Source of the DNA: JBIQKZ01 sp044464765
Lineage (GTDB): Bacteria; Pseudomonadota; Gammaproteobacteria; Burkholderiales; Burkholderiaceae_B
NCBI GenBank assembly: GCA_044464765.1
Contig: JBIQKZ010000002.1
Location: forward strand, 200,266-264,265
DNA length: 64,000 nucleotides
Reading direction: 5' to 3'
The translations under genes were made by a program, and so were the position numbers. This document shows, one piece after another, positions 53,183 through 61,858 of the stretch. Every line of letters starts with the position of its first letter. Within the stretch, counting starts at the first letter, position 1. Below the pieces are notes generated by a model. That model was given only the letters and a program-made list of their open reading frames with translations, ran no database searches and was not told where the DNA came from.

Positions 53183-55045
53183 ATGATCGCCCAACCTATC
53201 GATTACTTTCTTATTGTCTGGTTTGCTCTAGCGGCTTTATCCACGGCCTACGTGGCGTGGGATCAGTTTCGCCATAATCCCGAGCCGGTGGTAATGAAGT
53301 GGGGTTTCGTATTGGTGACCCTCTATATGGGGCCAATCGGCTTGCTGCTGTATGTGATGACCGATAAAGAGCCCGGACCAGGCGAGCATGAACAATTCAT
53401 CAAACCGCTGTGGAAACAAGGCGCAGGTTCGACCATTCATTGCGTGGCGGGCGACGCCACTGGCATTATCCTGGCGGCGGTAATCACGGCAGCGCTGGGC
53501 TTGCCTATGTGGCTGGATCTCATCGTTGAGTATGTAGCGGGATTCGCGTTTGGTCTTTTCATCTTCCAGTCTCTTTTCATGAAGAACATGATGGGCGGCA
53601 GCTACTGGGACAATGTCAAAAAATCATTCATGCCCGAGTTTATCAGTATGAATGCCATGATGGCGGGCATGGCCCCCGTCATGACGCTCCTGATGATGGG
53701 GCGCGACATGAGGGCGATGGAGCCGACCGAACTGCTTTTCTGGGGGGTCATGTCAATGGGCGTGATTGCCGGTTTTGTCGTGACTTATCCGGTCAATGTC
53801 TGGATGGTTTCCAGGCGGATGAAACATGGCTTAATGACCGAACGCCAAAACAAAACCGCACAGACAAAGAATCATGGCCACACTGGTGGCGGCCATGATT
53901 CAGCAAAGTCGTCTCCAGGTGACCATCACGCCATGCAGCCTAACGTGACACGCCCGCAATTAGCAGCTGTCACGATGACCACCGGCTTAATGCTATTGGC
54001 TGGCATGACGTTTCCGGCGCTGTTTGTGAACATGCGCCTGTCTGCCCGCGACGTAGGAGGAGCGATTATGCCGCCAGGCATGATCATGGGGTGGGACACG
54101 CCGGGTGCTGCCATGCGCGATATGGCAGCCATCGCACCGCGCTTGGTCGCGCATACCGCCGCGCAAGACGCCCAAGGCGATACAGCACTTGAACCTCGTA
54201 TTGAAAACGGCGTCAAGGTTTTTGATCTGGAAGCGAGCGTTGTACGTTGGAACATCCAGCCCGACGTACAGGTGGAAGGCTATGCGTTCAATCGCCAGAT
54301 TCCGGGTCCACGGCTGCGCGTCACTGAAGGCGATAGGGTCCGTATCAATGTCACCAATAAACTACCGGAATCGACGACAGTACATTGGCATGGCTTGATC
54401 CTACCCAATGAAATGGATGGAGCGGCCAACATTACCCAAAAGCCAATTGCTCCTGGCGGTAAATACGTTTATGAGTTCACGACCAAACAATCCGGTACTT
54501 ATTTTTATCATACGCATGACCATGTCGATCGGCAGCAAGCCTTCGGCCTATATGGCGCACTCATTATCGACCCAAAGAACCGCGATGAAGAACCCCGGGC
54601 CGACCATGAGTATATATTGCAGTTACAGGAGTGGCTTGAGCGCGAAGGGTTGACCTACCCTGCCATGCTGATGGAAGGAGCCTTGCCCAATTACTTCACT
54701 ATCAATGGCAAAGCATACCCGGCCACGGACACGGTGAAAATGAAAGTGGGCGAGGCGATCAAATTGCGCTTCATCGGCAGTAATAACAATTTTGTACACC
54801 CTATGCATGTTCACGGTGGGCCTTTTACCGTGGTTGCCCGCGATGGAAATGTGTTGCCCCCGGCGGCGCGCTTTGAAGCCGATACAGTCAACATCGGACC
54901 AGGGCAACGCTATGACGTCATATGGACAGCGCGCCGTCCGGGCAAGTGGATTGTGCACTGTCACATTCCACACCATACGACCAACAATAATGTAGAACAA
55001 GAAGGCGCCGGGGGCCTGACCATGGTTCTGGACGTCCAAGCTTAG
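53183..55045 (+). CDS. DUF4396 membrane domain fused to multicopper oxidase
   Basis: 620 residues. Residues 1-215 hold about five transmembrane helices and resemble DUF4396 (WKQGAGSTIHCVAGDATGII). A His-rich linker (HGHTGGGHDSAKSSPGDHH) and another helix (residues about 265-290) precede a two-domain multicopper oxidase (residues about 345-620) with HWHGLIL, YFYHTHDHVD, HPMHVHG and HCHIPHH. All copper ligands are present. The oxidase would be tethered to the outer face of the inner membrane. Such a fusion is unusual; CopA-type oxidases are normally soluble Tat substrates. Confidence 0.87.
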   Translation: MIAQPIDYFLIVWFALAALSTAYVAWDQFRHNPEPVVMKWGFVLVTLYMGPIGLLLYVMTDKEPGPGEHEQFIKPLWKQGAGSTIHCVAGDATGIILAAVITAALGLPMWLDLIVEYVAGFAFGLFIFQSLFMKNMMGGSYWDNVKKSFMPEFISMNAMMAGMAPVMTLLMMGRDMRAMEPTELLFWGVMSMGVIAGFVVTYPVNVWMVSRRMKHGLMTERQNKTAQTKNHGHTGGGHDSAKSSPGDHHAMQPNVTRPQLAAVTMTTGLMLLAGMTFPALFVNMRLSARDVGGAIMPPGMIMGWDTPGAAMRDMAAIAPRLVAHTAAQDAQGDTALEPRIENGVKVFDLEASVVRWNIQPDVQVEGYAFNRQIPGPRLRVTEGDRVRINVTNKLPESTTVHWHGLILPNEMDGAANITQKPIAPGGKYVYEFTTKQSGTYFYHTHDHVDRQQAFGLYGALIIDPKNRDEEPRADHEYILQLQEWLEREGLTYPAMLMEGALPNYFTINGKAYPATDTVKMKVGEAIKLRFIGSNNNFVHPMHVHGGPFTVVARDGNVLPPAARFEADTVNIGPGQRYDVIWTARRPGKWIVHCHIPHHTTNNNVEQEGAGGLTMVLDVQA

Positions 55046-55190
55046 CCCATTCTGTTTGAACCGCAGAGCCTGATCGGTTAATGGCGGCTACGATTGAGCG
55101 ACCTTCTCCATGGCGAAGGCCGTTAGCATCAACCATGCATGATGCGGACTCACCACTAGGGCGCTGTAGATATGGCCGAGGTAGAGCTAA

Positions 55191-55304
55191 AAAGGTCAAG
55201 ATCCAGAGATGACACAGATGGCCAAAGAAATCATCGCAGACCAGAAAAAAGAAATCGCGAGGTTTGATGAATGGCTCGCTACGCACCCAAAGCCATCGAA
55301 ATAG
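55191..55304 (+). pseudogene. DUF305-family C-terminal remnant
   Basis: 37 codons before a TAG encode KGQDPEMTQMAKEIIADQKK then EIARFDEWLATHP, the last helix of DUF305 proteins, which are His/Met-rich periplasmic proteins found near copper genes. The preceding HxxM domain is missing and stops occur just upstream. A leftover of a lost copper gene. Confidence 0.65.
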
Positions 55305-55336
55305 CTCTCAGGTCTATGGTTCGAACTCAGATCTCA

Positions 55337-55696
55337 TTATTGAGGTGAGGACGGCGCTTCAAGCTTGTCGGCATACTTGATCATGATGTCGCCCATGGCA
55401 CGCATCATCTCGCCATGCATCTGCATCATCACTTTGCTATTGGCTCCGCTAGCAGCGCCCATCATAGGACAGTTGCCCATCATCCTCATCATGTCGCCGC
55501 CCATCATGCCGTGATCTTTCATCTTGCCTGGCTTCATATCGCCCATCTTGGCCGCGTCACCATTCTGCATCATGCTCGATTCAGCTTTCATGCCCGCGGT
55601 AGTGTCATCACTGCTGGAAGTCGTTGCTACTCCCGCACCGCTTACGCCCAACAAGAGCGCCGTAATGGGTGCAATAAATAGTGCTTTCATATTCAT
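55337..55696 (-). CDS. Met-rich periplasmic protein
   Basis: 119 residues with a signal peptide (ALFIAPITALLLGVSGAGVA). The mature part is rich in Met, with HGMMGGDMMRMMGNCPMMG and VMMQMHGEMMRAMGD. It resembles the Met-rich protein at 23376 in style, not in sequence. Likely a periplasmic Cu(I) buffer. ATG at 55696 or, two codons later, 55690. No close family recognised. Confidence 0.8.
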   Translation of the reverse strand: MNMKALFIAPITALLLGVSGAGVATTSSSDDTTAGMKAESSMMQNGDAAKMGDMKPGKMKDHGMMGGDMMRMMGNCPMMGAASGANSKVMMQMHGEMMRAMGDIMIKYADKLEAPSSPQ

Positions 55697-55856
55697 TTGT
55701 ATCTCCTAAATCCAGAAAATTGATTTTTCACGAACCGGCTTGAACTTGTGGCGCAAGAGAGATGTAGATATAGAGGTGTAGATGTCCTCCAGCGTCAGAG
55801 CAGCAAGGCGTACCAATCGTGGCGTACCCAGCTATACCATTGCTTGTATGTAGATT

Positions 55857-56273
55857 TTAGTCCTTGGAAAACGGTTTACCGTTAAAGTCCACAGTAACCA
55901 GATTGCCGTCCAACTCGCCCATGCCTGGCGCATTCAACGGCATGCCAGGCGCCGACACGCCCTTCACTGATGAGTCAGCCAGCAATTTGTTGACAGCATT
56001 GGCCGGTACGTGTCCCTCGATGATTTGGCCAGTGGCTTCGACCACGCCCGTATGACACGACCCAAGCTTTGGTGGCACACCGAGTTCTTGCTTCACCGAA
56101 GCCATGTCGGCCGTTTTGATCGCCGTAACATCAAAGCCAGCATCCCGCATATGCTCGACCCACCCAGTGCAGCAACCGCAATTGGGATCCTGATATACGG
56201 TAATGGCCGTGCCGGCAGCCTGTGCAAAGGATGACGCGACGGCCAAGGCAGCCGCTGCTAGCCATAATTTCAT
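55857..56273 (-). CDS. DUF411 periplasmic metal-binding protein (copy 2)
   Basis: 138 residues, nearly identical to the protein at 26398-26814: signal MKLWLAAAALAVASSFAQAA, metal motif NCGCCTGWVEHM, GSCHTGVVEATGQIIEGHVPA. Downstream member of the third cytochrome-cupredoxin module. Periplasmic copper binding is likely from family context. Start chosen by comparison with copy 1 rather than the longer open frame to 56429, which runs into the broken cytochrome gene. Confidence 0.9.
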   Translation of the reverse strand: MKLWLAAAALAVASSFAQAAGTAITVYQDPNCGCCTGWVEHMRDAGFDVTAIKTADMASVKQELGVPPKLGSCHTGVVEATGQIIEGHVPANAVNKLLADSSVKGVSAPGMPLNAPGMGELDGNLVTVDFNGKPFSKD

Positions 56274-56343
56274 GAAACCTGCTCCAGTGAAAATGTAAAT
56301 CTTGAATGACTCATAGTATAGATAAAGACCACGCTCGGGCAGC

Positions 56344-56815
56344 TTAGTTCTGTCGTTGCAATGTGACGTCCTTCTGTGCCTCCAGGACCTTGGGCGACCA
56401 GTTACTCTTGATGTAAGCCAGTACCGCAATGATCTCTTGATCGCTGAGGATCTCCCGACGCGGGCATGTCGCTCACATAGCCTGGCGGCACCGTCTTCCC
56501 AGGAACCAGGCCGTTTTTCACCATATCGACCAACATCGCATCAGGATGGTGCCAGGTATGGCCGGTTTTGTCGTGCGGCGGTGCGGGCAGCCTGCCATTG
56601 GGCATGCGGTCACGCCAGTTCGGTTGCCCTTGCAGGGACTCACCATGGCAAGCTGCGCAATTGTTCGCATAGATCGCCCTGCCCTGCATCACAAGATGCC
56701 TGATCCGCAGGGTCGATGAATGCCGGGCCGGATCCCGGTATGACGCTGTAAAGGATGGCGCGGCGCCGACGACGACAGCGCCGACTACCCCAAAGACCAA
56801 TTTCTTCCGTGCCAT
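56344..56815 (-). pseudogene. Cytochrome c (copy 3), frameshifted
   Basis: Compared with the intact copy at 26885, the frame is right at the start (MARKKLVFG), shifted in the segment that should read FIDPADQA, restored for CAACHGESLQGQPNWRDRMP to YVSDMPA, then shifted again. The true C-terminus (SDQEIIAVLAYIKSNWSPKV) persists in the other frame and ends at TAA 56344-56346. At least three indels, so a pseudogene rather than one sequencing error. Confidence 0.85.
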
Positions 56816-56829
56816 TTTAATGCGCTAGA

Positions 56830-57342
56830 TCAGCTAACTTTTACCTTGCCGACCATCCCGGCCTCCATGTGGCCCGGAATGAGGCAAGCGAAATCGACGG
56901 TGCCAGCCTGGTCGAACTGCCACACCAAGCCGCCAATCTTACCCGGGCCCAATGTGATCATATTCGGTTCCGCATGCTGCATCCCCGGCATTGTTTGCAT
57001 TTCGGCCGCATGGGCCTTCAGATCGGCAATCGATCCGATCACCATTTCATGGGGGATTTTGCCCGTGTTCTTGATAAAGAAACGAATGGTCTCGCCAGCG
57101 CTGACCTGGATGTCACCCGGTGTAAACCGCATGGTGTCGTCCATCGTCAACTCAATCGTGCGGGTAACTTTGGCCGGATCGCCAGGCTTGCCAGTCGGCG
57201 AAGGTGCATTCGACATGGTGGACATATCGTGCCCAGGCATGCCATGCGCCGGTGCGCCATGCCCCTCGCCATGGCTGCCCGCAGCCATGGCGAGGGCCGG
57301 AAGGACACTTAAAGCCAAAATAGAAAGGGTCTTTTTCATCAT
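56830..57342 (-). CDS. Cupredoxin family copper-binding protein (copy 3)
   Basis: 170 residues, very close to copy 1 at 27373. Signal peptide TLSILALSVLPALAMAAG, His/Met linker, and ligands in GKIPHEMVIG and FACLIPGHMEAGM. First gene of the third module. A cop box lies 198 bases upstream. Start at the ATG pair 57337-57342. Confidence 0.9.
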   Translation of the reverse strand: MMKKTLSILALSVLPALAMAAGSHGEGHGAPAHGMPGHDMSTMSNAPSPTGKPGDPAKVTRTIELTMDDTMRFTPGDIQVSAGETIRFFIKNTGKIPHEMVIGSIADLKAHAAEMQTMPGMQHAEPNMITLGPGKIGGLVWQFDQAGTVDFACLIPGHMEAGMVGKVKVS

Positions 57343-57540
57343 GAGTACACTCCTAGAGTTTGTTTAAGTAGGCAGCCATTTCAAACCGCCCAAGAAAAGG
57401 CAATATCGAAACCGAAAACTCAAGACATCCACGAAACGGGCTTCCTGCTTCATCGCCCGAGTTAGTCACTTTAATGGCAACAGCATTGATCAATCAATTG
57501 CACTTTAACGAAGTACAACTGCCGATCTACTGACGTGCAA

Positions 57541-57556
57541 ATTACAATTTTGTAAT
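57541..57556. promoter_or_regulatory. Cop box 7
   Basis: Exact ATTACA-ATTT-TGTAAT palindrome upstream of the copy-3 cupredoxin gene on the minus strand. Confidence 0.78.
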
Positions 57557-57562
57557 ATAAGT

Positions 57563-57588
57563 ACCCCCGTCCTAATTTGACCGGGGGT
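57563..57588 (+). terminator. Possible terminator hairpin
   Basis: ACCCCCG-N12-CGGGGGT followed on the plus strand by TTATTT. Seven-base GC stem. It may end transcription coming from the glycosyltransferase side or insulate the cop promoter; strand is uncertain. Confidence 0.5.
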
Positions 57589-57692
57589 TTATTTCAGTTA
57601 CTACGAGCGCCTCCATGGCGTCAGCTACTTCTGCCACAGGCAACCGTTCCATAGCGTAATTGCGCCATGCGCACGGTTAAGGCCGTCGGAGC

Positions 57693-58844
57693 TCAGTCAG
57701 GGCGTACAATCCATGTGCTTCTCTTGGGCGAAACTTTGCCACGTTGGTACACCTCCTGCGTAGACGAAACGAATGAACCAATCGAAAACTCCTGAACAGC
57801 CTTCTGACGCGCGCGCTGACCCATGGAAACTAGATCTGTAGGGCTTTCCAACACCTTCGTTAGAACGGAAGCTATCGCCTTCGGATCTCGGATTGGCACA
57901 ATCCAGCCATCATGTCCATTTTCGACGTTCTCTGGTAAACCGCCCGCATCACTTACGATTACAGGTATACCCATAGCCATCATTTCCCGGCATGCAAACG
58001 AAATGGTCTCTATCTCAGATGACACAACAAATCCGACGTCCAATGCTGCCAAGCATGAACGGACATCATCCAAAAGCCCAGTAAAAACCACACTGTTGCG
58101 TAGGTTTAATGCCTCGACTCTGGCGCGCTGAGCATCTGATGGAAGGGCGCCGGCAATCAAGACGACGATTTGGCTGCGTAGCGCAGCAGGAAGAAGAGAG
58201 ACGGCTTCGACCATATCCAGCCAATTCTTGTAGGCTGCGGTCCCCGCATTACTGCCTACGACCAACCGCCCCGTCAAGCAAGGCGGAATCCAGCAGCTTT
58301 TCGCAGCTAATCGCTCCTCTGGCGCGGGGGGAACAAACCTGTCCAGTTCAACACCATTACGGATTACGTGCAGACGGCACCCTCTGAAGTACGAATGGAC
58401 CAACTTATTTCGCGTGTGATCGCAGACGCAAATGACATGATCTGTTGCCAGCTTTGCACGAGCTAGTGCTCCGACGCTTCGAGATAGGCGGTCACTATGT
58501 TGGGTATACACGAGCACTGGGCGCCAAGCGCCAGAACCCATCAATGCGAACATACAGGCACGATGGTCTGTCGCGCCGTTAACATGAATAATGTCAAATT
58601 GCTCACGCCGCAAGAATGCTCTAAGGCGCCGAAGGCTCAGCAGCGTTCTGAGCAACCCTCCTTTAAATTCGTGCGGCATAGTTCGAACGCCTGCCAGAGC
58701 CGCAGCTGATTCGAAAAGACGGCTCCCACTGGGTGCTGCAATGACGATCTCGTGCTCACTGCTGAGTTTGCGCGCAAGCGAAAGAATGTAAGTAGTGTGT
58801 CCTCCGCCGTCTCCTCGATGAAAGTTGGTATAGAGAATCTTCAT
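57693..58844 (-). CDS. Glycosyltransferase family 4 protein
   Basis: 383-residue GT-B fold enzyme. Donor-binding features are visible: an N-terminal FHRGDGGGHTTYILSLA loop, RNGVELDRFVPP, and the C-terminal EX7E-like region EIETISFACREMMAMGIPVIV with SDAGGLPENVENG. It probably transfers a sugar from a nucleotide donor to a surface polysaccharide or lipid. It stands alone with no partner glycan genes; a role in the copper island is not obvious. Confidence 0.88.
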   Translation of the reverse strand: MKILYTNFHRGDGGGHTTYILSLARKLSSEHEIVIAAPSGSRLFESAAALAGVRTMPHEFKGGLLRTLLSLRRLRAFLRREQFDIIHVNGATDHRACMFALMGSGAWRPVLVYTQHSDRLSRSVGALARAKLATDHVICVCDHTRNKLVHSYFRGCRLHVIRNGVELDRFVPPAPEERLAAKSCWIPPCLTGRLVVGSNAGTAAYKNWLDMVEAVSLLPAALRSQIVVLIAGALPSDAQRARVEALNLRNSVVFTGLLDDVRSCLAALDVGFVVSSEIETISFACREMMAMGIPVIVSDAGGLPENVENGHDGWIVPIRDPKAIASVLTKVLESPTDLVSMGQRARQKAVQEFSIGSFVSSTQEVYQRGKVSPKRSTWIVRPD

Positions 58845-59238
58845 AATGACAGCGGTGTGGTGAAACGAGATATCTTTTTCATATTCGAAATGGTCGCTAT
58901 CGTTTAGAAATGGGACAGCACATAACGAGATATCTGCTAGAGCTTGAAATGCTTCTGACCCGGGCTTTGGAGTATCCGCCTAGCCGTCCTTTGCAGCCAA
59001 CTGACTACTTCGACGCCTTCGCGCATTCACGTAGAACTGCAGACTCGTTGTTTATCAACGCCAGAAGACAACCTAAGCCTTGACCGAGCTACCGGTACTT
59101 AAGCGAAGCGGCAATCCAGCGTGCTGAGGAGATCAAAGCTTGTTTTCTTAGCGAAGCCACGGCTATAAAGATGGCGGGTTCTTCGCCTACAAGACGTGAA
59201 TGGTAAGCGTACGGACGTGACAAACGTCGAGCTCTAGG

Positions 59239-59254
59239 ATTACATTTTTGCAAT
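59239..59254. promoter_or_regulatory. Cop box 8
   Basis: ATTACA-TTTT-TGCAAT, one mismatch. It is not close to an intact start (394 bases from the glycosyltransferase gene, 537 from the porin gene) and may be an orphan of a lost gene. Confidence 0.5.
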
Positions 59255-59732
59255 GCACATTAGAAGCGCGTCCACCCAGATAGGCAGCTTTGAAGACTGC
59301 GAACTTCCGATAGCGCAATAGCCTCCGCTCGCATGAGCATGGACCAATAGCGCCTCAGTTCGTATGCCTTCTTCGTAGGTTCAACGATGTGCAAACCACC
59401 CTGCTCTTTGAACGACATAGCAGAACAATCTACATGATCAAGCAAGACCAAAGGAAACGGCGCGGACCAATTTCAATGAACTATGTAGACCCGAACTCCA
59501 GCGTTATTTTTACTACCTGAATCTACGCTTGAAGTTGCTATCAACCGTCAACTCAGCTCTGAACGGCGACGTAATCGAGATGATCACGGCCACTGAATTT
59601 CAGCGAATTCTGTTCCCTGCCAACTATAATTACCGGAAGATGATTACGAGATTACATCTCCGTCAGGAAGCTCGAAATTCACTGCGCGTTAACGAAACAG
59701 TGCTGTAATGCCGGCGACTTCCATTCGGAAGT

Positions 59733-59771
59733 TTGATCAGTTGACCCACAAAAGGTCTTGCAACTGATCAA
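59733..59771. repeat. Inverted repeat in the porin leader
   Basis: TTGATCAGTTG and CAACTGATCAA, perfect 11-base arms separated by 17 bases, ending 20 bases before the porin ATG. It could form an mRNA hairpin next to the ribosome site or be a regulator dyad. Confidence 0.75.
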
Positions 59772-59791
59772 GGCTAATTTCTGGAGTTTTC

Positions 59792-60895
59792 ATGAAAAAG
59801 AGTTTGCTGGTAGCCGCCTTGTTATCCGGTTTTTCAGGTGCGGCGCAAGCCAATACATCCGTAACGCTATATGGTCTTTTGGATGGTGGTGTGGGCTATA
59901 CAAAATTCAAAAGCGACACAGCCAGCGCATCAAAAACGGGTGGTTGGGATGGCGCTCAGTCGAGCAATCGCTGGGGCTTGCGGGGCAGCGAAGATCTGGG
60001 TGATGGCCTGAAGGCCATCTTCACGCTGGAAAACGGTTACAGCCTGATGAACGGTACCCAAGCCCAAGGCGGTCGTCTGTATGGCCGAGAAGCGGTGCTT
60101 GGTCTGAAATCCGATGCTTGGGGCACGATCACGCTGGGCCGCCAGGGCAACATCGCCTACCGCTGGCTGGCTGGTGTCGCCACGCCCTTCGGCAACAACT
60201 TCAATCAAGCTCGTACCGCCGGCACGTTCAGCGTGGCTGAGGTACGTTACGATAACCAGATTCAGTACCTGACTCCCAGCATTTCTGGCTTCCAGGCTGG
60301 TATCGGGTATTCGTTCAATGCGGATGGCGAGCAAGAGTTCAAGCAAGGGGACCATAACGAGCCGAATGTCCGCGCCGTGACTGCGGGTCTACGCTATTTG
60401 AATGGTCCCGTGGCTGCGGTTCTAACCTATGACCAGATAAACGACGCTAAGACCGCCACCGGCATCAAGGCCAAATCCTGGAACCTTGCAGGCAGTTATG
60501 ACTTCGAGGTGGCCGAGGTACATCTGGGCTTCGGCATCACTGATGACGGCTGGTTCGGCACTCCTTCTCAACTGCGCGATTCGGAACTCGGTTTCGGCAG
60601 TATCCGCGCTTACAACAACGGCTTCCGTGCTAACTCTTACGGCGTAGGCCTAAGCGCCCCTGTCGGCGCGCGCGGTAAGCTGCTCGCCGGTTGGGGCATG
60701 GTCGACCCCCGCAACAGCGGTGCGGCCTACGCTGGCCGAGACCTCAAATCGCAGCACATTTTTGGTCTAGCCTACACCTATAAGCTCTCCGCGCGCACCA
60801 ATCTTTATGCGCAAGGCGCCTATGGAAAAAATGTCGCCTTCGTTTCGGGTAACAAGACTCAGTCGATTGGCGTCGGCCTGCGTCACAGCTTCTAA
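59792..60895 (+). CDS. Gram-negative porin
   Basis: 367 residues: signal peptide (SLLVAALLSGFSGAAQA), then the standard opening NTSVTLYGLLDGGVGY of Burkholderiales general porins, RWGLRGSEDLGDGLKAIFTLE, GREAVLGLKSDAWGTITLGRQ and a C-terminal aromatic (SIGVGLRHSF). It forms a trimeric 16-strand outer-membrane channel. High-GC coding unlike the AT-rich leader suggests this gene came from the host genome pool. It may be regulated by the two-component system at 61859-63882. Confidence 0.93.
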   Translation: MKKSLLVAALLSGFSGAAQANTSVTLYGLLDGGVGYTKFKSDTASASKTGGWDGAQSSNRWGLRGSEDLGDGLKAIFTLENGYSLMNGTQAQGGRLYGREAVLGLKSDAWGTITLGRQGNIAYRWLAGVATPFGNNFNQARTAGTFSVAEVRYDNQIQYLTPSISGFQAGIGYSFNADGEQEFKQGDHNEPNVRAVTAGLRYLNGPVAAVLTYDQINDAKTATGIKAKSWNLAGSYDFEVAEVHLGFGITDDGWFGTPSQLRDSELGFGSIRAYNNGFRANSYGVGLSAPVGARGKLLAGWGMVDPRNSGAAYAGRDLKSQHIFGLAYTYKLSARTNLYAQGAYGKNVAFVSGNKTQSIGVGLRHSF

Positions 60896-60908
60896 GTTGG
60901 CATGATGT

Positions 60909-60944
60909 CCATCAGCGGTGCAGAAACTCCATGCACGCTGATGG
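60909..60944 (+). terminator. Hairpin downstream of the porin gene
   Basis: CCATCAGC-g-GTGCA / TGCAC-GCTGATGG, a 13-bp stem with one bulge, starting 14 bases after the porin stop. No T run follows, so it may be an imperfect terminator or a transcript-end stabiliser. Confidence 0.55.
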
Positions 60945-61407
60945 GCGATTGTGCTTGCCTCGATAGCCGCTATGGTGTGCTGCTTTTCTTTCCGAAACGA
61001 CGGCATGGCGGGGAAGAAGCCAGGCGTGATTGAAGTGGGGCTCAGACTGACCGAACGGTTTGGTAGGCTCCCAGCCGCTTTCCTAGTGGCGCTCACATCG
61101 ACTGTTCCGACACTGCCCATCGGTGAGGTGAACCGCCCCGAGCGTAGTGGGAGACACCGTCAAGGCGAGACTTGCTGCAACAGCGTTCGAAAGGTTCAAC
61201 TTACCCGAAGAATCGAGCATGATCAATCGTATACATCTAACGAAACCACTTAGACAAAGATCATGGTGCCTCGAGTTGGGTAACAAAAAAGTAATGCACG
61301 TGTTCGCAAACTGACCAGGCTGATTTCTTACAATTCAATCAGCGGCTTAACCTTCTTCACGCGCCATTGCACGGCCGCATGCGTTCGTAAATTTTAGGAG
61401 TAAACAT
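60945..61407. other. No supported gene
   Basis: 463 bases between the porin hairpin and the DUF4148 gene. Frames at 60951-61253 (plus) and 60767-61120 (minus) have no recognisable domain. A weak cop-box-like sequence (GTAACA-AAAA-AGTAAT, 61281-61296) lies 112 bases before the next start. Confidence 0.5.
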
Positions 61408-61716
61408 ATGACCAACTTGAAAAAGAACCTTTTCGCAGCAGTGCTGCTGGCGACATCGACGATGGCAGTCAGCGCACAGCCGCATACGTCCGCTGTCAGT
61501 GCAAGCGCGGCGGCGTCCTCAAGCATAGATAAGACGCGCGCGGAAGTGCGTGCAGATCTAGCATTGTGGAAGAAAGCGGGGCTCGATCAATTCCGGGTAG
61601 ACTACGAGCCCTCCATTACCTTTAGCCGCGAATACAGATCTGCCTACGCTGAGTATGTTCGTATGCGTAATGGCCCAGAATATAACGCAGAGGTACAACG
61701 GCAATCGAAACGGTAA
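61408..61716 (+). CDS. DUF4148 domain-containing exported protein
   Basis: 102 residues with signal peptide (KNLFAAVLLATSTMAVSAQ). The mature part has the DUF4148 pattern KTRAEVRADLALWKKAGLDQF followed by FSREYRSAYAEYVRMR. The family is abundant in Burkholderiales and periplasmic; function unknown. A strong TAGGAG ribosome site precedes the ATG. Here it lies between a porin and a two-component system, all probably related to envelope stress. Confidence 0.87.
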   Translation: MTNLKKNLFAAVLLATSTMAVSAQPHTSAVSASAAASSSIDKTRAEVRADLALWKKAGLDQFRVDYEPSITFSREYRSAYAEYVRMRNGPEYNAEVQRQSKR

Positions 61717-61858
61717 TTCGATTTGACGAGGCTCTTCTCCATGAAGGAGTAGCAATAGTCACCGCGCATAGCTACACTTGTGCGCGGTATTCTTATCTAA
61801 CACCTAGGCGGTCATTCCCATGTATGGCGCGGTTAATATCCGAACACGAATGCCAAAA

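Larger units (their letters stand above)
57343..57692. other. Intergenic region with cop box 7 and hairpin
   Basis: 350 bases. The first about 110 bases resemble the leader of the copy-1 cupredoxin gene (27880 onward); the cop box and a terminator-like hairpin follow. No gene supported. Confidence 0.6.
58845..59791. other. Long gene-free stretch with cop box 8
   Basis: 947 bases. Only short unconvincing frames are seen (for example 59260-59451, minus). It holds a degenerate cop box at 59239 and a hairpin at 59733-59771 just before the porin gene. Probably decayed sequence plus the porin promoter. Confidence 0.55.

Noticed and set aside
59641..59666. Possible ninth cop box upstream of the porin gene
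   Set aside because: Only the left half ATTACA is present; the right half differs at several positions.
60767..61253. Frames on both strands downstream of the porin gene
   Set aside because: One overlaps the porin end, and neither has a recognisable domain or good ribosome site.
61281..61296. Cop-box-like GTAACA-AAAA-AGTAAT before the DUF4148 gene
   Set aside because: Three mismatches to the palindrome, including loss of symmetry. Noted but not counted.
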